DNA of 64,000 nt from Actinoplanes sp. DH11. GTDB taxonomy: Bacteria > Actinomycetota > Actinomycetes > Mycobacteriales > Micromonosporaceae. Positions 20,201-28,416 of the stretch are shown here, in pieces. The number at the start of each line of letters is the position of its first letter. Positions within the stretch are counted from its first letter, which is position 1. The stretch spans positions 62,001-126,000 of the forward strand of contig NZ_JAHWGU010000011.1 of the NCBI RefSeq assembly GCF_020873875.1. Reading direction: 5' to 3'. The position numbers were made by a program, and so were the translations under genes. Below the pieces are notes generated by a model that saw only the letters and a program-made list of their open reading frames with translations, was not told the origin of the DNA and made no database searches.

Positions 20201-20287
20201 GGTCTCCGGTGTGACCTGGGTCACGCCGAACAACCTTGGCGGGCAGCCGCGCCACTACCGGGGCGTGATCGCTTGATCATGCGCGAC

Positions 20288-20313
20288 GACCGCCGTCCTT
20301 GCCGACGGCGGTC
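20288..20313 (+). promoter_or_regulatory. Perfect hairpin in the leader of the pectate lyase gene
   Basis: Arms GACCGCCGTC (20288-20297) and GACGGCGGTC (20304-20313) are perfect over 10 bp with a 6-nt loop, ending 24 bases before the start codon. It could be a terminator for the receiver gene 88 bp upstream or a stability or regulatory hairpin in the pectate lyase leader. No U-tract follows, so its role is open. Confidence 0.45.
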
Positions 20314-20337
20314 CTCCATCCCACGAGTAGGAGCAAA

Positions 20338-21882
20338 ATGCGGCACGCAATGCCTCCCGCTGCCTCGGACCGCCGCCGGCGCCGCCGGTTGGTCACGGGC
20401 CTCGGCGCTGCCGGTGCGGCCGGTGCGGTCACCGCCCTGGTCGCCGTTCTGGTTCCGTCGGCCTCGGCCGCCACACTCTTCTCCGACGACTTCGAGGGCG
20501 GCGCGAGCGGCTGGTCGAAGTCGGGCGGCACCTGGGCGGTCGCCACCGACGGCTCGAAGGTCTACCGGCAGTCCAAGGCGGACAGCGAGCTGGCCCGGGT
20601 CTTCGCGGGCGAGACGTCCTGGACCGACTACTCGGTGCAGGCCCGGGTCAAGCCGGTCACCCTCGGCAGCGGCCTGGCCGGCATCGCGGCCCGCGCCGGC
20701 AACGCCTCCACCATGTACCGCCTGGCACTCACCGCGGCCGGCAAGGCCGAGCTCCAGACGGTGAAGGGCAGCGCGGTGAGCGTGCTCGGCTCGGTGCCGG
20801 TCAGCAACCTCACCTCCTGGCACACGCTGCGCATCGACGCTTCGGGCAGCACGGTGACCGGTTACGTCGACGGCGCGAAGGTCGCCTCGGGCGCCGGCAC
20901 GCTGTCCTCGGGACGGATCGGGCTGGTCACCAGCTATGCCGCGGCCTCGTTCGACGACGTCGCCGTCAACCCGGTGAGCGGCTCCACCACCCCCACCAGC
21001 CCGGCGGCGACCGCAACGAAGCCGCCGGCCGCCTCGCCGTCCGCCAGCAAGTCCGCGAGCAAACCGCCGGCTGCCTCGCCGTCCGCGAGCAAGTCCGCGA
21101 GCAAGCCGCCGGCCGCCTCTCCGTCCGCGAGCAAGTCCGCGAGCAAGCCGGCCGCCACCGCGGCGCCCACGCCGACCTCCGGCTCGACCGGCAGTCCCAC
21201 CGCGGCCTGGCCGGCCGCCAACGGCAGCAAGCCGGTGACCGCGACCATCCCCGTCTCCGGCACGCTGGACGGCGGCAACGCCCGCTACTTCGGCAGCGGC
21301 GCCCTGGGCGGCGACGGCCAGGACGAGGGCCAGGACCCGCTCTTCAAGCTGGCCGACGGCGCGGTGCTGAAGAACGTGATCCTCGGCGCCCCGGCCGCGG
21401 ACGGTGTGCACTGCTCCGGCTCCTGCACGCTGATCAACGTGTGGTGGGAGAACGTCGGTGAGGACGCCGCGACATTCAAGGGCGGCAGCTCGGCGACCTA
21501 CACCGTCGACGGCGGCGGTGCCCGCAGCGCCGACGACAAGGTGTTCCAGCACAACGGCGGCGGCACGCTGACCATCAAGAACTTCCAGGTCTCCGACTTC
21601 GGCAAGCTCTACCGTTCCTGCGGCAACTGCTCCACCCAGCACAAGCGTGCCGTCGTGGTGCAGAACGTGATCGCCACCGCACCGGCGAAGAGCCTGGTCG
21701 GCGTCAACGAGAACTACGGCGACACCGCCACCCTCTCCAAGGTCACCGTCGTCGGCGACAAGGACCTGGAGATCTGCGTCCGGTTCAAGGGCAACAACAC
21801 CGGCAAGGAGCCGACCAAGACCGGTACCGGTCCGGACGGTGTGACCTGCAAGTACTCCGCATCTGACATCACCTTCAAGTGA
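20338..21882 (+). CDS. Secreted pectate lyase (PL3 family) with an N-terminal LamG-like module
   Basis: A 514-residue secreted enzyme. A twin-Arg-free but Arg-rich signal peptide (RRRRRR, then a hydrophobic stretch ending PSASAA) is followed by a jelly-roll module (~47-215; LFSDDFEGGASGW, FDDVAVNPVSG). A Pro/Ser/Lys linker with three copies of PPAASPSASKSASK follows, then the catalytic domain (~300-514). The latter has landmarks of pectate lyase family 3: DGGNARYFGSG, DGVHCSGSCTLINVWWENVGEDAATFKG, GKLYRSCGNCS and VGVNENYGD. Family members cleave de-esterified pectin by Ca-dependent beta-elimination, which fits a plant-litter saprophyte. ATG at 20338 has AGGAG five bases upstream. Two cysteine pairs likely form disulfides. 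Confidence 0.85.
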   Translation: MRHAMPPAASDRRRRRRLVTGLGAAGAAGAVTALVAVLVPSASAATLFSDDFEGGASGWSKSGGTWAVATDGSKVYRQSKADSELARVFAGETSWTDYSVQARVKPVTLGSGLAGIAARAGNASTMYRLALTAAGKAELQTVKGSAVSVLGSVPVSNLTSWHTLRIDASGSTVTGYVDGAKVASGAGTLSSGRIGLVTSYAAASFDDVAVNPVSGSTTPTSPAATATKPPAASPSASKSASKPPAASPSASKSASKPPAASPSASKSASKPAATAAPTPTSGSTGSPTAAWPAANGSKPVTATIPVSGTLDGGNARYFGSGALGGDGQDEGQDPLFKLADGAVLKNVILGAPAADGVHCSGSCTLINVWWENVGEDAATFKGGSSATYTVDGGGARSADDKVFQHNGGGTLTIKNFQVSDFGKLYRSCGNCSTQHKRAVVVQNVIATAPAKSLVGVNENYGDTATLSKVTVVGDKDLEICVRFKGNNTGKEPTKTGTGPDGVTCKYSASDITFK

Positions 21883-21984
21883 TTTCGCGCGGTGGCCGCC
21901 GGACAACCGGGTCCGGCGGCCACCCCCGCCGATGAGCCACCGAAGGCTGCTTGCGGCACAGATCCACGGTTGGAGGGCGGCGGG

Positions 21985-22815
21985 ATGAGGCTCATCGACG
22001 ACGAGGTACGCGCGGCACTGCGCGCCGAGGCGGTCCGGCACCGCCCGAACCGCGAGGCGATGCTCGACCGGATCACCGAGACGGCGATGCGCAACCAGTT
22101 CGGAAGGCACCGGGCAGCACCCCGGCTGCGGATCAGCGGCGCGGCCGTCGCGGTGGCCGCCGTGCTCGGTGGCGGCGGGTTCGCGCAGTGGGCGCTCGCC
22201 GGGGACGGCACGCCTCCGCCACCCCCGCCGGCACCGGTGGTCAGCACGCCGGCGACCCCGCAGCCGACCCCTTCCGGCACGCCGAAAGCACCGGCCGCGT
22301 CCCCGCCGCCGAAGTCGATCGCTCCGTCGGCCCGCGCGGACGCCTCCAGCAAGGTGCCGCGCCGGTCCTCGGCGGCCCCGCCCCCCAGCAGCCTGCCGCC
22401 GTCGAACGCCGCCGTCGCGGATCCGGCGGTCTCCAGGCCCCTCCGGTCGGCCGGCTCGATCGACCCGGAGAGCGGCGACAGCCAGGGCAGCGGAATGGTG
22501 ACGATCCGGACGGCCGAGCGGCTCACCGCCCTCGAGGTGACGATCCGGGTGGCGCGAACCCCCGGCCTGGTCTCCCGCGGCGGCAGCCAGCAGGTGCCGG
22601 GCGCGAGCGTCACCGACGAGGTCACCGAGGAACCGGACGCGCTGGTCTACCGTTTCGCGGTCTCCTCCGGCGACATCCTGGAGCCGGGGACCTATCTCTT
22701 CTACGCGCGGTACACGCACGCCGACGGCGGGCGGGACGCGGGCGCGGACACCTATGCCGCGACGGCCGTCACCGAGGCCGGCGCCACCGTGACGATTTCC
22801 GGTGCCTTCGGCTGA
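21985..22815 (+). CDS. Hypothetical membrane-anchored protein with a proline-rich linker
   Basis: I do not recognise a family. The 276-residue protein has a charged cytoplasmic N-terminus (~1-50, RAALRAEAVRHRPNREAML), one membrane helix (~51-70, ISGAAVAVAAVLGGGGFAQWA), a Pro/Ser/Thr-rich linker (~75-165) and a compact extracellular domain (~170-276). The latter ends in a beta-rich pattern (VTIRVARTPGLVSRGG, YRFAVSSGDILEPGTYLFYARY). The topology is like that of anti-sigma or stress-sensing anchors, but no zinc-binding HxxxCxxC motif is present. ATG at 21985 follows GGAGGGCGGCGGG. It lies 102 bp after the pectate lyase gene and may be co-transcribed. Confidence 0.65.
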   Translation: MRLIDDEVRAALRAEAVRHRPNREAMLDRITETAMRNQFGRHRAAPRLRISGAAVAVAAVLGGGGFAQWALAGDGTPPPPPPAPVVSTPATPQPTPSGTPKAPAASPPPKSIAPSARADASSKVPRRSSAAPPPSSLPPSNAAVADPAVSRPLRSAGSIDPESGDSQGSGMVTIRTAERLTALEVTIRVARTPGLVSRGGSQQVPGASVTDEVTEEPDALVYRFAVSSGDILEPGTYLFYARYTHADGGRDAGADTYAATAVTEAGATVTISGAFG

Positions 22816-22842
22816 CCTTCTCCGCTTTCTCCGGCCGACGTT

Positions 22843-22894
22843 CCACAGCCGACGCCGCTCTCAGCAAGCCACAGCCGACGCCGCTCTCAGCAAG
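22843..22894. repeat. Perfect 26-bp tandem duplication
   Basis: CCACAGCCGACGCCGCTCTC followed by AGCAAG occurs twice head to tail (22843-22868 and 22869-22894), just before the terminator hairpin at 22901. It is a non-coding duplication immediately downstream of a gene. Confidence 0.92.
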
Positions 22895-22900
22895 CACCCA

Positions 22901-22924
22901 ACCGCGATGTGACAGCATCGCGGT
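22901..22924. terminator. Bidirectional terminator hairpin
   Basis: ACCGCGATG and CATCGCGGT pair perfectly over 9 bp with loop TGACAG. The hairpin lies between the converging ends of the membrane protein gene (22815) and the STAS gene (22940), so it can serve both. Confidence 0.65.
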
Positions 22925-22939
22925 ATGGGACGTGGCGGC

Positions 22940-23266
22940 TCAGGCGGTGCTACTGATCATCAGCGCGCTGCGCAGGCCGGTGATGTCCAGCACCCGCATC
23001 AGGAAATCGCCGACGTTGGCGAGGGCCAGCAGCGTCTGCGCGTGTTGTGCCTTGCGGCTCAGCACCACGAGCGTGCCCAGACCCTGCGAGTCGCAGAAGG
23101 TCACGCCGGCCATGTCGAGCACGATGCGCGTCGGCGGCTCGGCCAGCAGCTCGTTGACGATCGTGGACAGCTCGGTGACCGTGAGCACGTCGATCTCCCC
23201 GGCGAGCGCTATCACGACCTCGTCGGGGGCTCGCTGAACCGTGATGGACAGCTCGGGTCGCTCCAC
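22940..23266 (-). CDS. STAS-domain anti-anti-sigma factor (SpoIIAA/RsbV-like)
   Basis: A 108-residue STAS protein that should bind an anti-sigma kinase when unphosphorylated and so free a sigma factor. It has the typical start (LSITVQRAPDEVVIALAGEIDVLTVTEL), the core VLDMAGVTFCDSQGLGTLVVL with the phosphorylatable Ser in CDSQG, and the end DITGLRSALMI. The frame stays open to 23422, but domain length and a TAGGCT -10-like box seven bases upstream favour the GTG at 23266 as a leaderless start. It is a likely substrate for one of the PP2C phosphatases encoded in this window. It diverges from hemL. Confidence 0.85.
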   Translation of the reverse strand: MERPELSITVQRAPDEVVIALAGEIDVLTVTELSTIVNELLAEPPTRIVLDMAGVTFCDSQGLGTLVVLSRKAQHAQTLLALANVGDFLMRVLDITGLRSALMISSTA

Positions 23267-23341
23267 GCAGGTCAGCCTATCCTCTCCGGGGCGGTTCGGC
23301 CCGTTCGGCGCGGTCAGACCCGGTCCTTCCGGGTATCCGCC

Positions 23342-23370
23342 GGTGACGTGAACAACCCTCTCGAGATACT
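23342..23370 (+). promoter_or_regulatory. hemL: Probable hemL promoter
   Basis: GGTGAC at 23342-23347 and GATACT at 23365-23370 are separated by 17 bp. The start would lie near 23377, giving a short leader of ~14 nt before hemL. This is inferred from spacing and consensus only. Confidence 0.4.
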
Positions 23371-23390
23371 CGACGTACGGCGCTGACAGA

Positions 23391-24734
23391 ATGGGAACCG
23401 CTGTGACCACGACATATCCCACCGCGGGTCTTCCTTACCCGGAGGACGCCCCGGTCTCCCAGGCCCTGTTCGACCGCGCCCAGGCCATCGTGCCGGGCGG
23501 GGTCAATTCACCTGTGCGTGCGTTCCGAGCGGTCGGCGGCACGCCCCGATTCATGGTCTCGGGCAGCGGCCCCTGGATGACCGACGCGGACGGGCGGCGC
23601 TACGTCGACCTGGTCTGCTCCTGGGGTCCGCTGATCCACGGGCACGCCCACCCGGAGATCATCGAGGCGGTGCAGCGGGCCGCCACGTCCGGCACCAGCT
23701 TCGGCACGCCGACGGCCGGTGAGGTCGACCTGGCCGAGGAGATCGTCCGGCGGACCGCGGTCGACGAGGTGCGTCTGGTCAACTCCGGCACCGAGGCCAC
23801 CATGACCGCGATCCGGCTGGCCCGCGGCTACACCGGCCGCTCCAAGATCGTGAAGTTCGCCGGCTGTTACCACGGTCACGTGGACGCGCTGCTCGCCGCG
23901 GCCGGCTCCGGCGTCGCCACGCTCGGCCTGCCCGACTCGCCGGGTGTCACCGGCGCGGCCGCGTCCGAGACGATCGTCGTGCCGTACAACGACGTGGCGG
24001 CGGTCGAGGCGGTCTTCGCGGCCGAGGGTGACGCGATCGCGGCGATCATCACCGAGGCGGCCCCCGGCAACATGGGTGTGGTCGCACCCCGCGACGACTT
24101 CAACGGCAAGCTCGCCGACATCGCGCACCGGCACGGCGCGCTGCTGATCGTCGACGAGGTGATGACCGGTTTCCGGGTGTCCGCGGGCGGTTGGGCCGGG
24201 CTGCACCCGGTCGACGCCGACCTGTTCACCTTCGGCAAGGTGATGGGCGGCGGCCTGCCGGCGGCGGCCTTCGGCGGCCGCCGCGACATCATGTCCCGGC
24301 TGGCCCCGGCGGGCCCGGTCTACCAGGCCGGCACGCTCTCCGGCAATCCGCTCGCCTGCGCGGCCGGCCTGGCCTCGCTGCGGCTCGCCGACGAGGCGAC
24401 ATACAAGCGGCTCGACGAGGTGGCCGGCACGGTCGGCTCGCTGGCGTCCGAGGCGCTGACCGCGGCCGGTGTCCCGCACCGGCTGTCCTGGGCCGGCAAC
24501 ATGTTCTCGATCTTCTTCACCGATGCGGACGTCGTCGACTACGAGTCCGCGAAGACCCAGGACGCCGCGGCGTTCAAGGCCTTCTTCCACACGATGCTGT
24601 CGCACGGGGTCTACCTGCCCCCGAGCGCCTACGAATCGTGGTTCGTCTCGACCGCGCTCGACGACGCGGCGCTGGAGCAGATCGCCGCGGCCGTGCAGCC
24701 CGCGGCCCGAGCCGCTGCGGGGGTTCAGTCTTGA
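23391..24734 (+). CDS. hemL: Glutamate-1-semialdehyde 2,1-aminomutase
   Basis: A 447-residue PLP enzyme that converts glutamate-1-semialdehyde to 5-aminolevulinate, the C5 route to heme and corrins. It shows FDRAQAIVPGGVNSPVRAF, the NSGTEATMTAIRLAR phosphate-binding region, GCYHGHVD, IVDEVMTGFRV and Lys283 in FTFGKVMGGGLP, which forms the Schiff base. Length is typical. ATG at 23391 is used; a GTG at 23403 would shorten it by four residues. The stop overlaps the TTG of the phosphatase gene, and the cytochrome c maturation genes follow, so heme supply and heme attachment are encoded together. Confidence 0.95.
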   Translation: MGTAVTTTYPTAGLPYPEDAPVSQALFDRAQAIVPGGVNSPVRAFRAVGGTPRFMVSGSGPWMTDADGRRYVDLVCSWGPLIHGHAHPEIIEAVQRAATSGTSFGTPTAGEVDLAEEIVRRTAVDEVRLVNSGTEATMTAIRLARGYTGRSKIVKFAGCYHGHVDALLAAAGSGVATLGLPDSPGVTGAAASETIVVPYNDVAAVEAVFAAEGDAIAAIITEAAPGNMGVVAPRDDFNGKLADIAHRHGALLIVDEVMTGFRVSAGGWAGLHPVDADLFTFGKVMGGGLPAAAFGGRRDIMSRLAPAGPVYQAGTLSGNPLACAAGLASLRLADEATYKRLDEVAGTVGSLASEALTAAGVPHRLSWAGNMFSIFFTDADVVDYESAKTQDAAAFKAFFHTMLSHGVYLPPSAYESWFVSTALDDAALEQIAAAVQPAARAAAGVQS

Positions 24735-25387
24735 GCGAGCCGACCAGGACCACGGTGCACGTGCTGCGGCACGGCGAGGTCTTCAACCCCGGCAAGATCT
24801 TGTACGGGCGCCTTCCCGACTTCCACCTCTCCGAGCTCGGTCATCAGATGGCCAAGGCCGCGACCGAGGTGCTGGCCGGCCGGGACATCACGCACGTGGT
24901 GGCGAGCCCGCTCGAGCGTGCCCAGGAGACTGCCGCGCCGTTCGCCGCCGAGTTCAAGCTGGAGACGGCGACGGACGTCCGGCTGATCGAGAGCGCGAAC
25001 TACTTCGAGGGCAAGAAGGTCTCGGTCGGCGACGGCGCGTTCAGCAACCCGCGGCACTGGTGGGTGCTGCGTGACCCGATCACCCCGTCCTGGGGCGAGC
25101 CCTACCTGGTGATCGCCCAGCGGATGTTCGCGGCGGTGCAGGCGGCCCGGGTCGCGGCCGAGGGGCACGAGGCGGTCTGCGTCTCGCACCAGCTTCCGAT
25201 CTGGACGCTGCGGCGGTACGTGGAGGGCAAGCGCCTCTGGCATGACCCGCGTCGCCGCGAGTGCGGGCTGGCAAGCCTCACCTCGTTCCGGTTTGAGGGG
25301 TCCAAGGTGGTCGGTGTGGACTACTCCGAACCGGCCGCGCACCTCGTCGCCCTCTCCGCGACGGCCAAGACCGCCAAGGGGGCGTGA
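24731..25387 (+). CDS. Histidine phosphatase family protein (phosphoglycerate mutase-like)
   Basis: A 218-residue cytoplasmic protein with the phosphohistidine motif VLRHGEV, the usual ASPLERAQETA block, and a second histidine in VCVSHQLPIWTLRR. Its substrate cannot be told from sequence. It starts at a rare TTG (24731) whose TGA overlap with the hemL stop (TTGA) fixes the frame. No other in-frame start sits so well before THVLRHG-type sequence. It lies between hemL and the thioredoxin-like gene, which begins 1 bp after its stop, so all are one operon. A conserved place in actinobacterial hemL-ccs clusters suggests a linked role, not established. Confidence 0.85.
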   Translation: MSEPTRTTVHVLRHGEVFNPGKILYGRLPDFHLSELGHQMAKAATEVLAGRDITHVVASPLERAQETAAPFAAEFKLETATDVRLIESANYFEGKKVSVGDGAFSNPRHWWVLRDPITPSWGEPYLVIAQRMFAAVQAARVAAEGHEAVCVSHQLPIWTLRRYVEGKRLWHDPRRRECGLASLTSFRFEGSKVVGVDYSEPAAHLVALSATAKTAKGA

Positions 25388-25388
25388 C

Positions 25389-25994
25389 ATGCGTCGCCTC
25401 GTGGCCGTCACCGTCGCAGCGGTCGCCGCTGCCGGGCTCCTGGCCGGCTGCGGCGGCGACGACAAGAACTGGGCGAAGAACTGCTCGACCACCGAGAACC
25501 TGGTGGTCGAGTGCGCCCCCGAGGACCGGCCGCAGGTCTCCGGCGTGACGGGTGAGCTGCTCGACGGCGGCAGCTACGACGTGGCCGGTGACCTCGGCAA
25601 GGTGCTCGTGGTCAACTTCTGGGGCTCCTGGTGCGCGCCGTGCCGGGCCGAGGCGGACGACCTGGAGAAGACCTACCAGGCCACCAAGGCCAAGAACGTC
25701 GCGTTCATCGGCGTGAACAACCGGGACGACCGGGATTCGGCGATCAACTTCGAGCGGGGCCGGGTGACGTACCCGAGCCTCTTCGACCCGGCCGCCGCAC
25801 TGGCCATCAAGTTCGACCCGACCCAGGCGAGCACCCCCGGCACGCTGATCCTGGACCGGCAGGGCCGGATCGCGGTCGCCATCCGGCGGGCCACCACCGC
25901 CGTCGAACTCCAGCCACTCGTCGAACGGGTGGCCGCCGAGGACCTTCCGACCACCCCACCCGCCACCCAGCAGCGGACTGAAGGTGGTTCCTGA
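25389..25994 (+). CDS. resA: TlpA/ResA-like thiol-disulfide oxidoreductase lipoprotein
   Basis: A 201-residue lipoprotein: signal peptide with lipobox LLAGC (Cys21), then a thioredoxin fold with active site WCAPC (Cys82 and Cys85) in VVNFWGSWCAPCRAEAD and a cis-Pro region (ASTPGTLILD). ResA proteins reduce the CxxCH haem-binding cysteines of apocytochrome c outside the membrane, with electrons from CcdA, encoded next. Cys32 and Cys42 near the N-terminus may form an extra disulfide. The gene starts 1 bp after the phosphatase stop and overlaps ccdA (TGATG), as part of the system II cytochrome c maturation operon. Confidence 0.9.
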   Translation: MRRLVAVTVAAVAAAGLLAGCGGDDKNWAKNCSTTENLVVECAPEDRPQVSGVTGELLDGGSYDVAGDLGKVLVVNFWGSWCAPCRAEADDLEKTYQATKAKNVAFIGVNNRDDRDSAINFERGRVTYPSLFDPAAALAIKFDPTQASTPGTLILDRQGRIAVAIRRATTAVELQPLVERVAAEDLPTTPPATQQRTEGGS

Positions 25995-26812
25995 TGGGAG
26001 AAGCCTTCCAAAGTACGGCCCTGAACGGACCGCTGCTCCTCGCGATCGGTGCGGCGCTGATCGCCGGGCTGGTCAGCATCCTCTCGCCGTGCGTGCTGCC
26101 GCTGGTCCCGGGCTACCTCTCCTACGTGACCGGGCTCGCCGGCTCCGACCTGGAGGAGGCGATCGGCAGCACGTCGAAGCCCGCCGAGCCGGGGGCGGTG
26201 GCGACCGTGACCCGGAGCCGCACGCTCGCGCTCAAGGGCCGTGTGCTGCTCGGCAGCAGCCTGTTCGTGCTCGGGTTCGCGGTGGTTTTCACGCTGCTCA
26301 TGACGTTCGTCGCGAACATCGGCTACACCCTGCTGACGCACCGCGACACGCTCAACGTGGTGCTCGGCACGCTGGTGATCGTTCTCGGACTGGGCTACCT
26401 GGGCTGGATCCCCGGCTTCCAGCGCGAGGCCCGGTTCACGAAGCTGCCGGCGGCCGGCCTGCTCGGTGCGCCGGTCTTCGGGGCGATCTTCGCGGTGTCG
26501 TGGATCCCCTGCGTCGGCCCGACCCTGGGTGCCGTCTCGGCGCTCGCCGCCACCAGCGGCAGCACCGACCGGGCGGTGATCCTGGCGCTCGCCTTCAGCC
26601 TCGGGCTGGGCATCCCGTTCATCCTGTTCGGACTCTTCTTCCGCCGCCTGCTCGGCGTCTTCCAGGCGATCCGCCGGAACAGCCGCTGGGTGACCCGGGT
26701 GGGGGGCGCGCTGCTGATCATCATCGGGCTCACCCTCGTCACCGGCCAGTGGAACTACTTCCTGGCCTGGCTGATGACCACCCTCAACTTCGGCGGGGAG
26801 CTGTACCTGTGA
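25994..26812 (+). CDS. ccdA: Cytochrome c biogenesis protein CcdA
   Basis: A 272-residue membrane protein of the DsbD/CcdA family with about six helices. The two redox cysteines lie in helices 1 and 4 (ILSPCVLPLVPGYLSYV and WIPCVGPTLGAVSAL). It carries electrons from cytoplasmic thioredoxin across the membrane to ResA. A ~25-residue charged insert (SDLEEAIGSTSKPAEPG) follows helix 1. The ATG at 25994 shares an A with the resA stop, and its stop overlaps the resB GTG, so translation is coupled through the operon. Confidence 0.93.
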   Translation: MGEAFQSTALNGPLLLAIGAALIAGLVSILSPCVLPLVPGYLSYVTGLAGSDLEEAIGSTSKPAEPGAVATVTRSRTLALKGRVLLGSSLFVLGFAVVFTLLMTFVANIGYTLLTHRDTLNVVLGTLVIVLGLGYLGWIPGFQREARFTKLPAAGLLGAPVFGAIFAVSWIPCVGPTLGAVSALAATSGSTDRAVILALAFSLGLGIPFILFGLFFRRLLGVFQAIRRNSRWVTRVGGALLIIIGLTLVTGQWNYFLAWLMTTLNFGGELYL

Positions 26813-28416
26813 CGGTCGTGGAGGACCGACCCGAAACCGCCGAGGCGCCGCCGCCACGGCGGGCCAACCGGCTGTGGGCGCTGCTGCGCAACTCCTGGCG
26901 GCAGCTGACCAGCATGCGTACCGCCCTGGTCCTGCTCTTCCTGCTCGCGGTGGCTGCGGTGCCCGGCTCGATCTTCCCGCAGCGGTCGGTGAACCGGGAG
27001 AACGTCGCGGAGTACTTCGCCGCGCACCCCGATCTGGCACCCACGCTCGACCGGTTCTTCGCCTTCGACGTCTACTCGTCGCCTTGGTTCGCCGCGATCT
27101 ACCTGCTGCTGTTCACCTCGCTGATCGGGTGCGTCCTGCCCCGCCTCCGCGATCATGTCCGGGCGCTGCGGACCGTACCCCCCGCCGCACCCAAGCGGAT
27201 GGACCGCCTGCCGCACCATGCCGCCGGGATCGAGGGCTCGCAGAGCCCGGCCGAGACGGCCGCGAGCGTCGCACGGACCCTGCGCCGCAAGTGGTTCCGC
27301 ACCCGGGTGCACGAGCTGCCGGACGGCGCGTGGTCGGTCGCCGCGGAGAAGGGCTACCTCAAGGAGACCGGCAACCTGCTCTTCCACTTCGCCATGCTGG
27401 CGATCCTGGTCGGGGTCGGTTTCGGGCACTGGTACGGCTGGCACGGCAACCGCCTCCTGGTGACCGGCGCTGACCAGGGGTTCTGCAACGCGGTCACGCA
27501 GTTCGACGACTCCGCGCTCGGTCCCCAGGTGGACCCCGGCGACCTGCCGGCCTTCTGCCTGAGACTGCAGGACTTCGAGGCGACCTACCAGGCCAACGGG
27601 CAGCCGAAGTCGTACGACGCGACGGTCGCGGTGAGCGAGAACGGCGGTCCCGACCAGATCCGATCGTTCACGGTCAACGACCCGCTGCGGCTCGAGGACG
27701 CCAACGTGCACCTGCTCGGGCAGGGTTACGCGCCGGAGGTCAGGTTCACCGACCGGTACGGGATCTCGCAGACCAAGGTCGTCCCGTTCCTGCCGACCGA
27801 CGGGATGCTGACCAGCGAGGGTGTCGCCCAGTTCCCGGACGTCAACATCGACCCGGCAACCAACACCCGTGACGACAAGCTGCAGGTCGGTTTCGAGGGC
27901 GTGTTCCTGCCGACCGGCAGCACCGACGGCGAGGCCCGGTCGCAGTACCCGGCCCTCAACAATCCGGTGCTCTACCTTACGGCCTACCAGGGCGACCTCG
28001 GCCTGGACGTCGGCATCCCCGGTTCGGTGTACGCCCTGGACCGTGACCAGATCGACAGCGGCGAACTGAAGAAGGTCGGCGGCGAGCGGCCGTACGTGCT
28101 GCGTCCCGGCGAGAAGATGACCCTGGACGACGGCACCACACTGGAGTTCGTCGCGGTCCGCCAGTTCGCCACCCTCTCCATCCGGCACGACCCGACCCAG
28201 TTCATGCTGCTGATCGGCTCGGTGCTGGGCCTGGCCGGGCTGATGCTCTCGCTCTCCGTGCACCGCCGCCGTGTCTGGTTCCGGGTGGTACCGGCCGGTG
28301 CTGGACGGACGGGGAGTAGCGTGATCGAGGCCGGTGGGCTGCCTCGCACCGACTATCCCGGGTTCGGCGACGAGTTCGCGGCGCTTACCCGAAGCATCAA
28401 GGAAGGGACGCCCTGA
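26809..28416 (+). CDS. resB: Cytochrome c biogenesis protein ResB
   Basis: A 535-residue ResB/Ccs1 protein. It has a cytoplasmic N-terminus (~1-40), helices at ~43-60 (TALVLLFLLAVAAVPGSIFPQ), ~100-120 and ~195-212 (FHFAMLAILVGVGFGHWYGW), a large extracytoplasmic domain (~215-460) and a last helix (MLLIGSVLGLAGLMLSLSVHRRR). ResB and CcsA form the haem exporter-synthetase of system II. The start is the GTG at 26809, four-base overlap with ccdA; the stop shares an A with the ccsA ATG at 28416. Confidence 0.93.
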   Translation: MTVVEDRPETAEAPPPRRANRLWALLRNSWRQLTSMRTALVLLFLLAVAAVPGSIFPQRSVNRENVAEYFAAHPDLAPTLDRFFAFDVYSSPWFAAIYLLLFTSLIGCVLPRLRDHVRALRTVPPAAPKRMDRLPHHAAGIEGSQSPAETAASVARTLRRKWFRTRVHELPDGAWSVAAEKGYLKETGNLLFHFAMLAILVGVGFGHWYGWHGNRLLVTGADQGFCNAVTQFDDSALGPQVDPGDLPAFCLRLQDFEATYQANGQPKSYDATVAVSENGGPDQIRSFTVNDPLRLEDANVHLLGQGYAPEVRFTDRYGISQTKVVPFLPTDGMLTSEGVAQFPDVNIDPATNTRDDKLQVGFEGVFLPTGSTDGEARSQYPALNNPVLYLTAYQGDLGLDVGIPGSVYALDRDQIDSGELKKVGGERPYVLRPGEKMTLDDGTTLEFVAVRQFATLSIRHDPTQFMLLIGSVLGLAGLMLSLSVHRRRVWFRVVPAGAGRTGSSVIEAGGLPRTDYPGFGDEFAALTRSIKEGTP

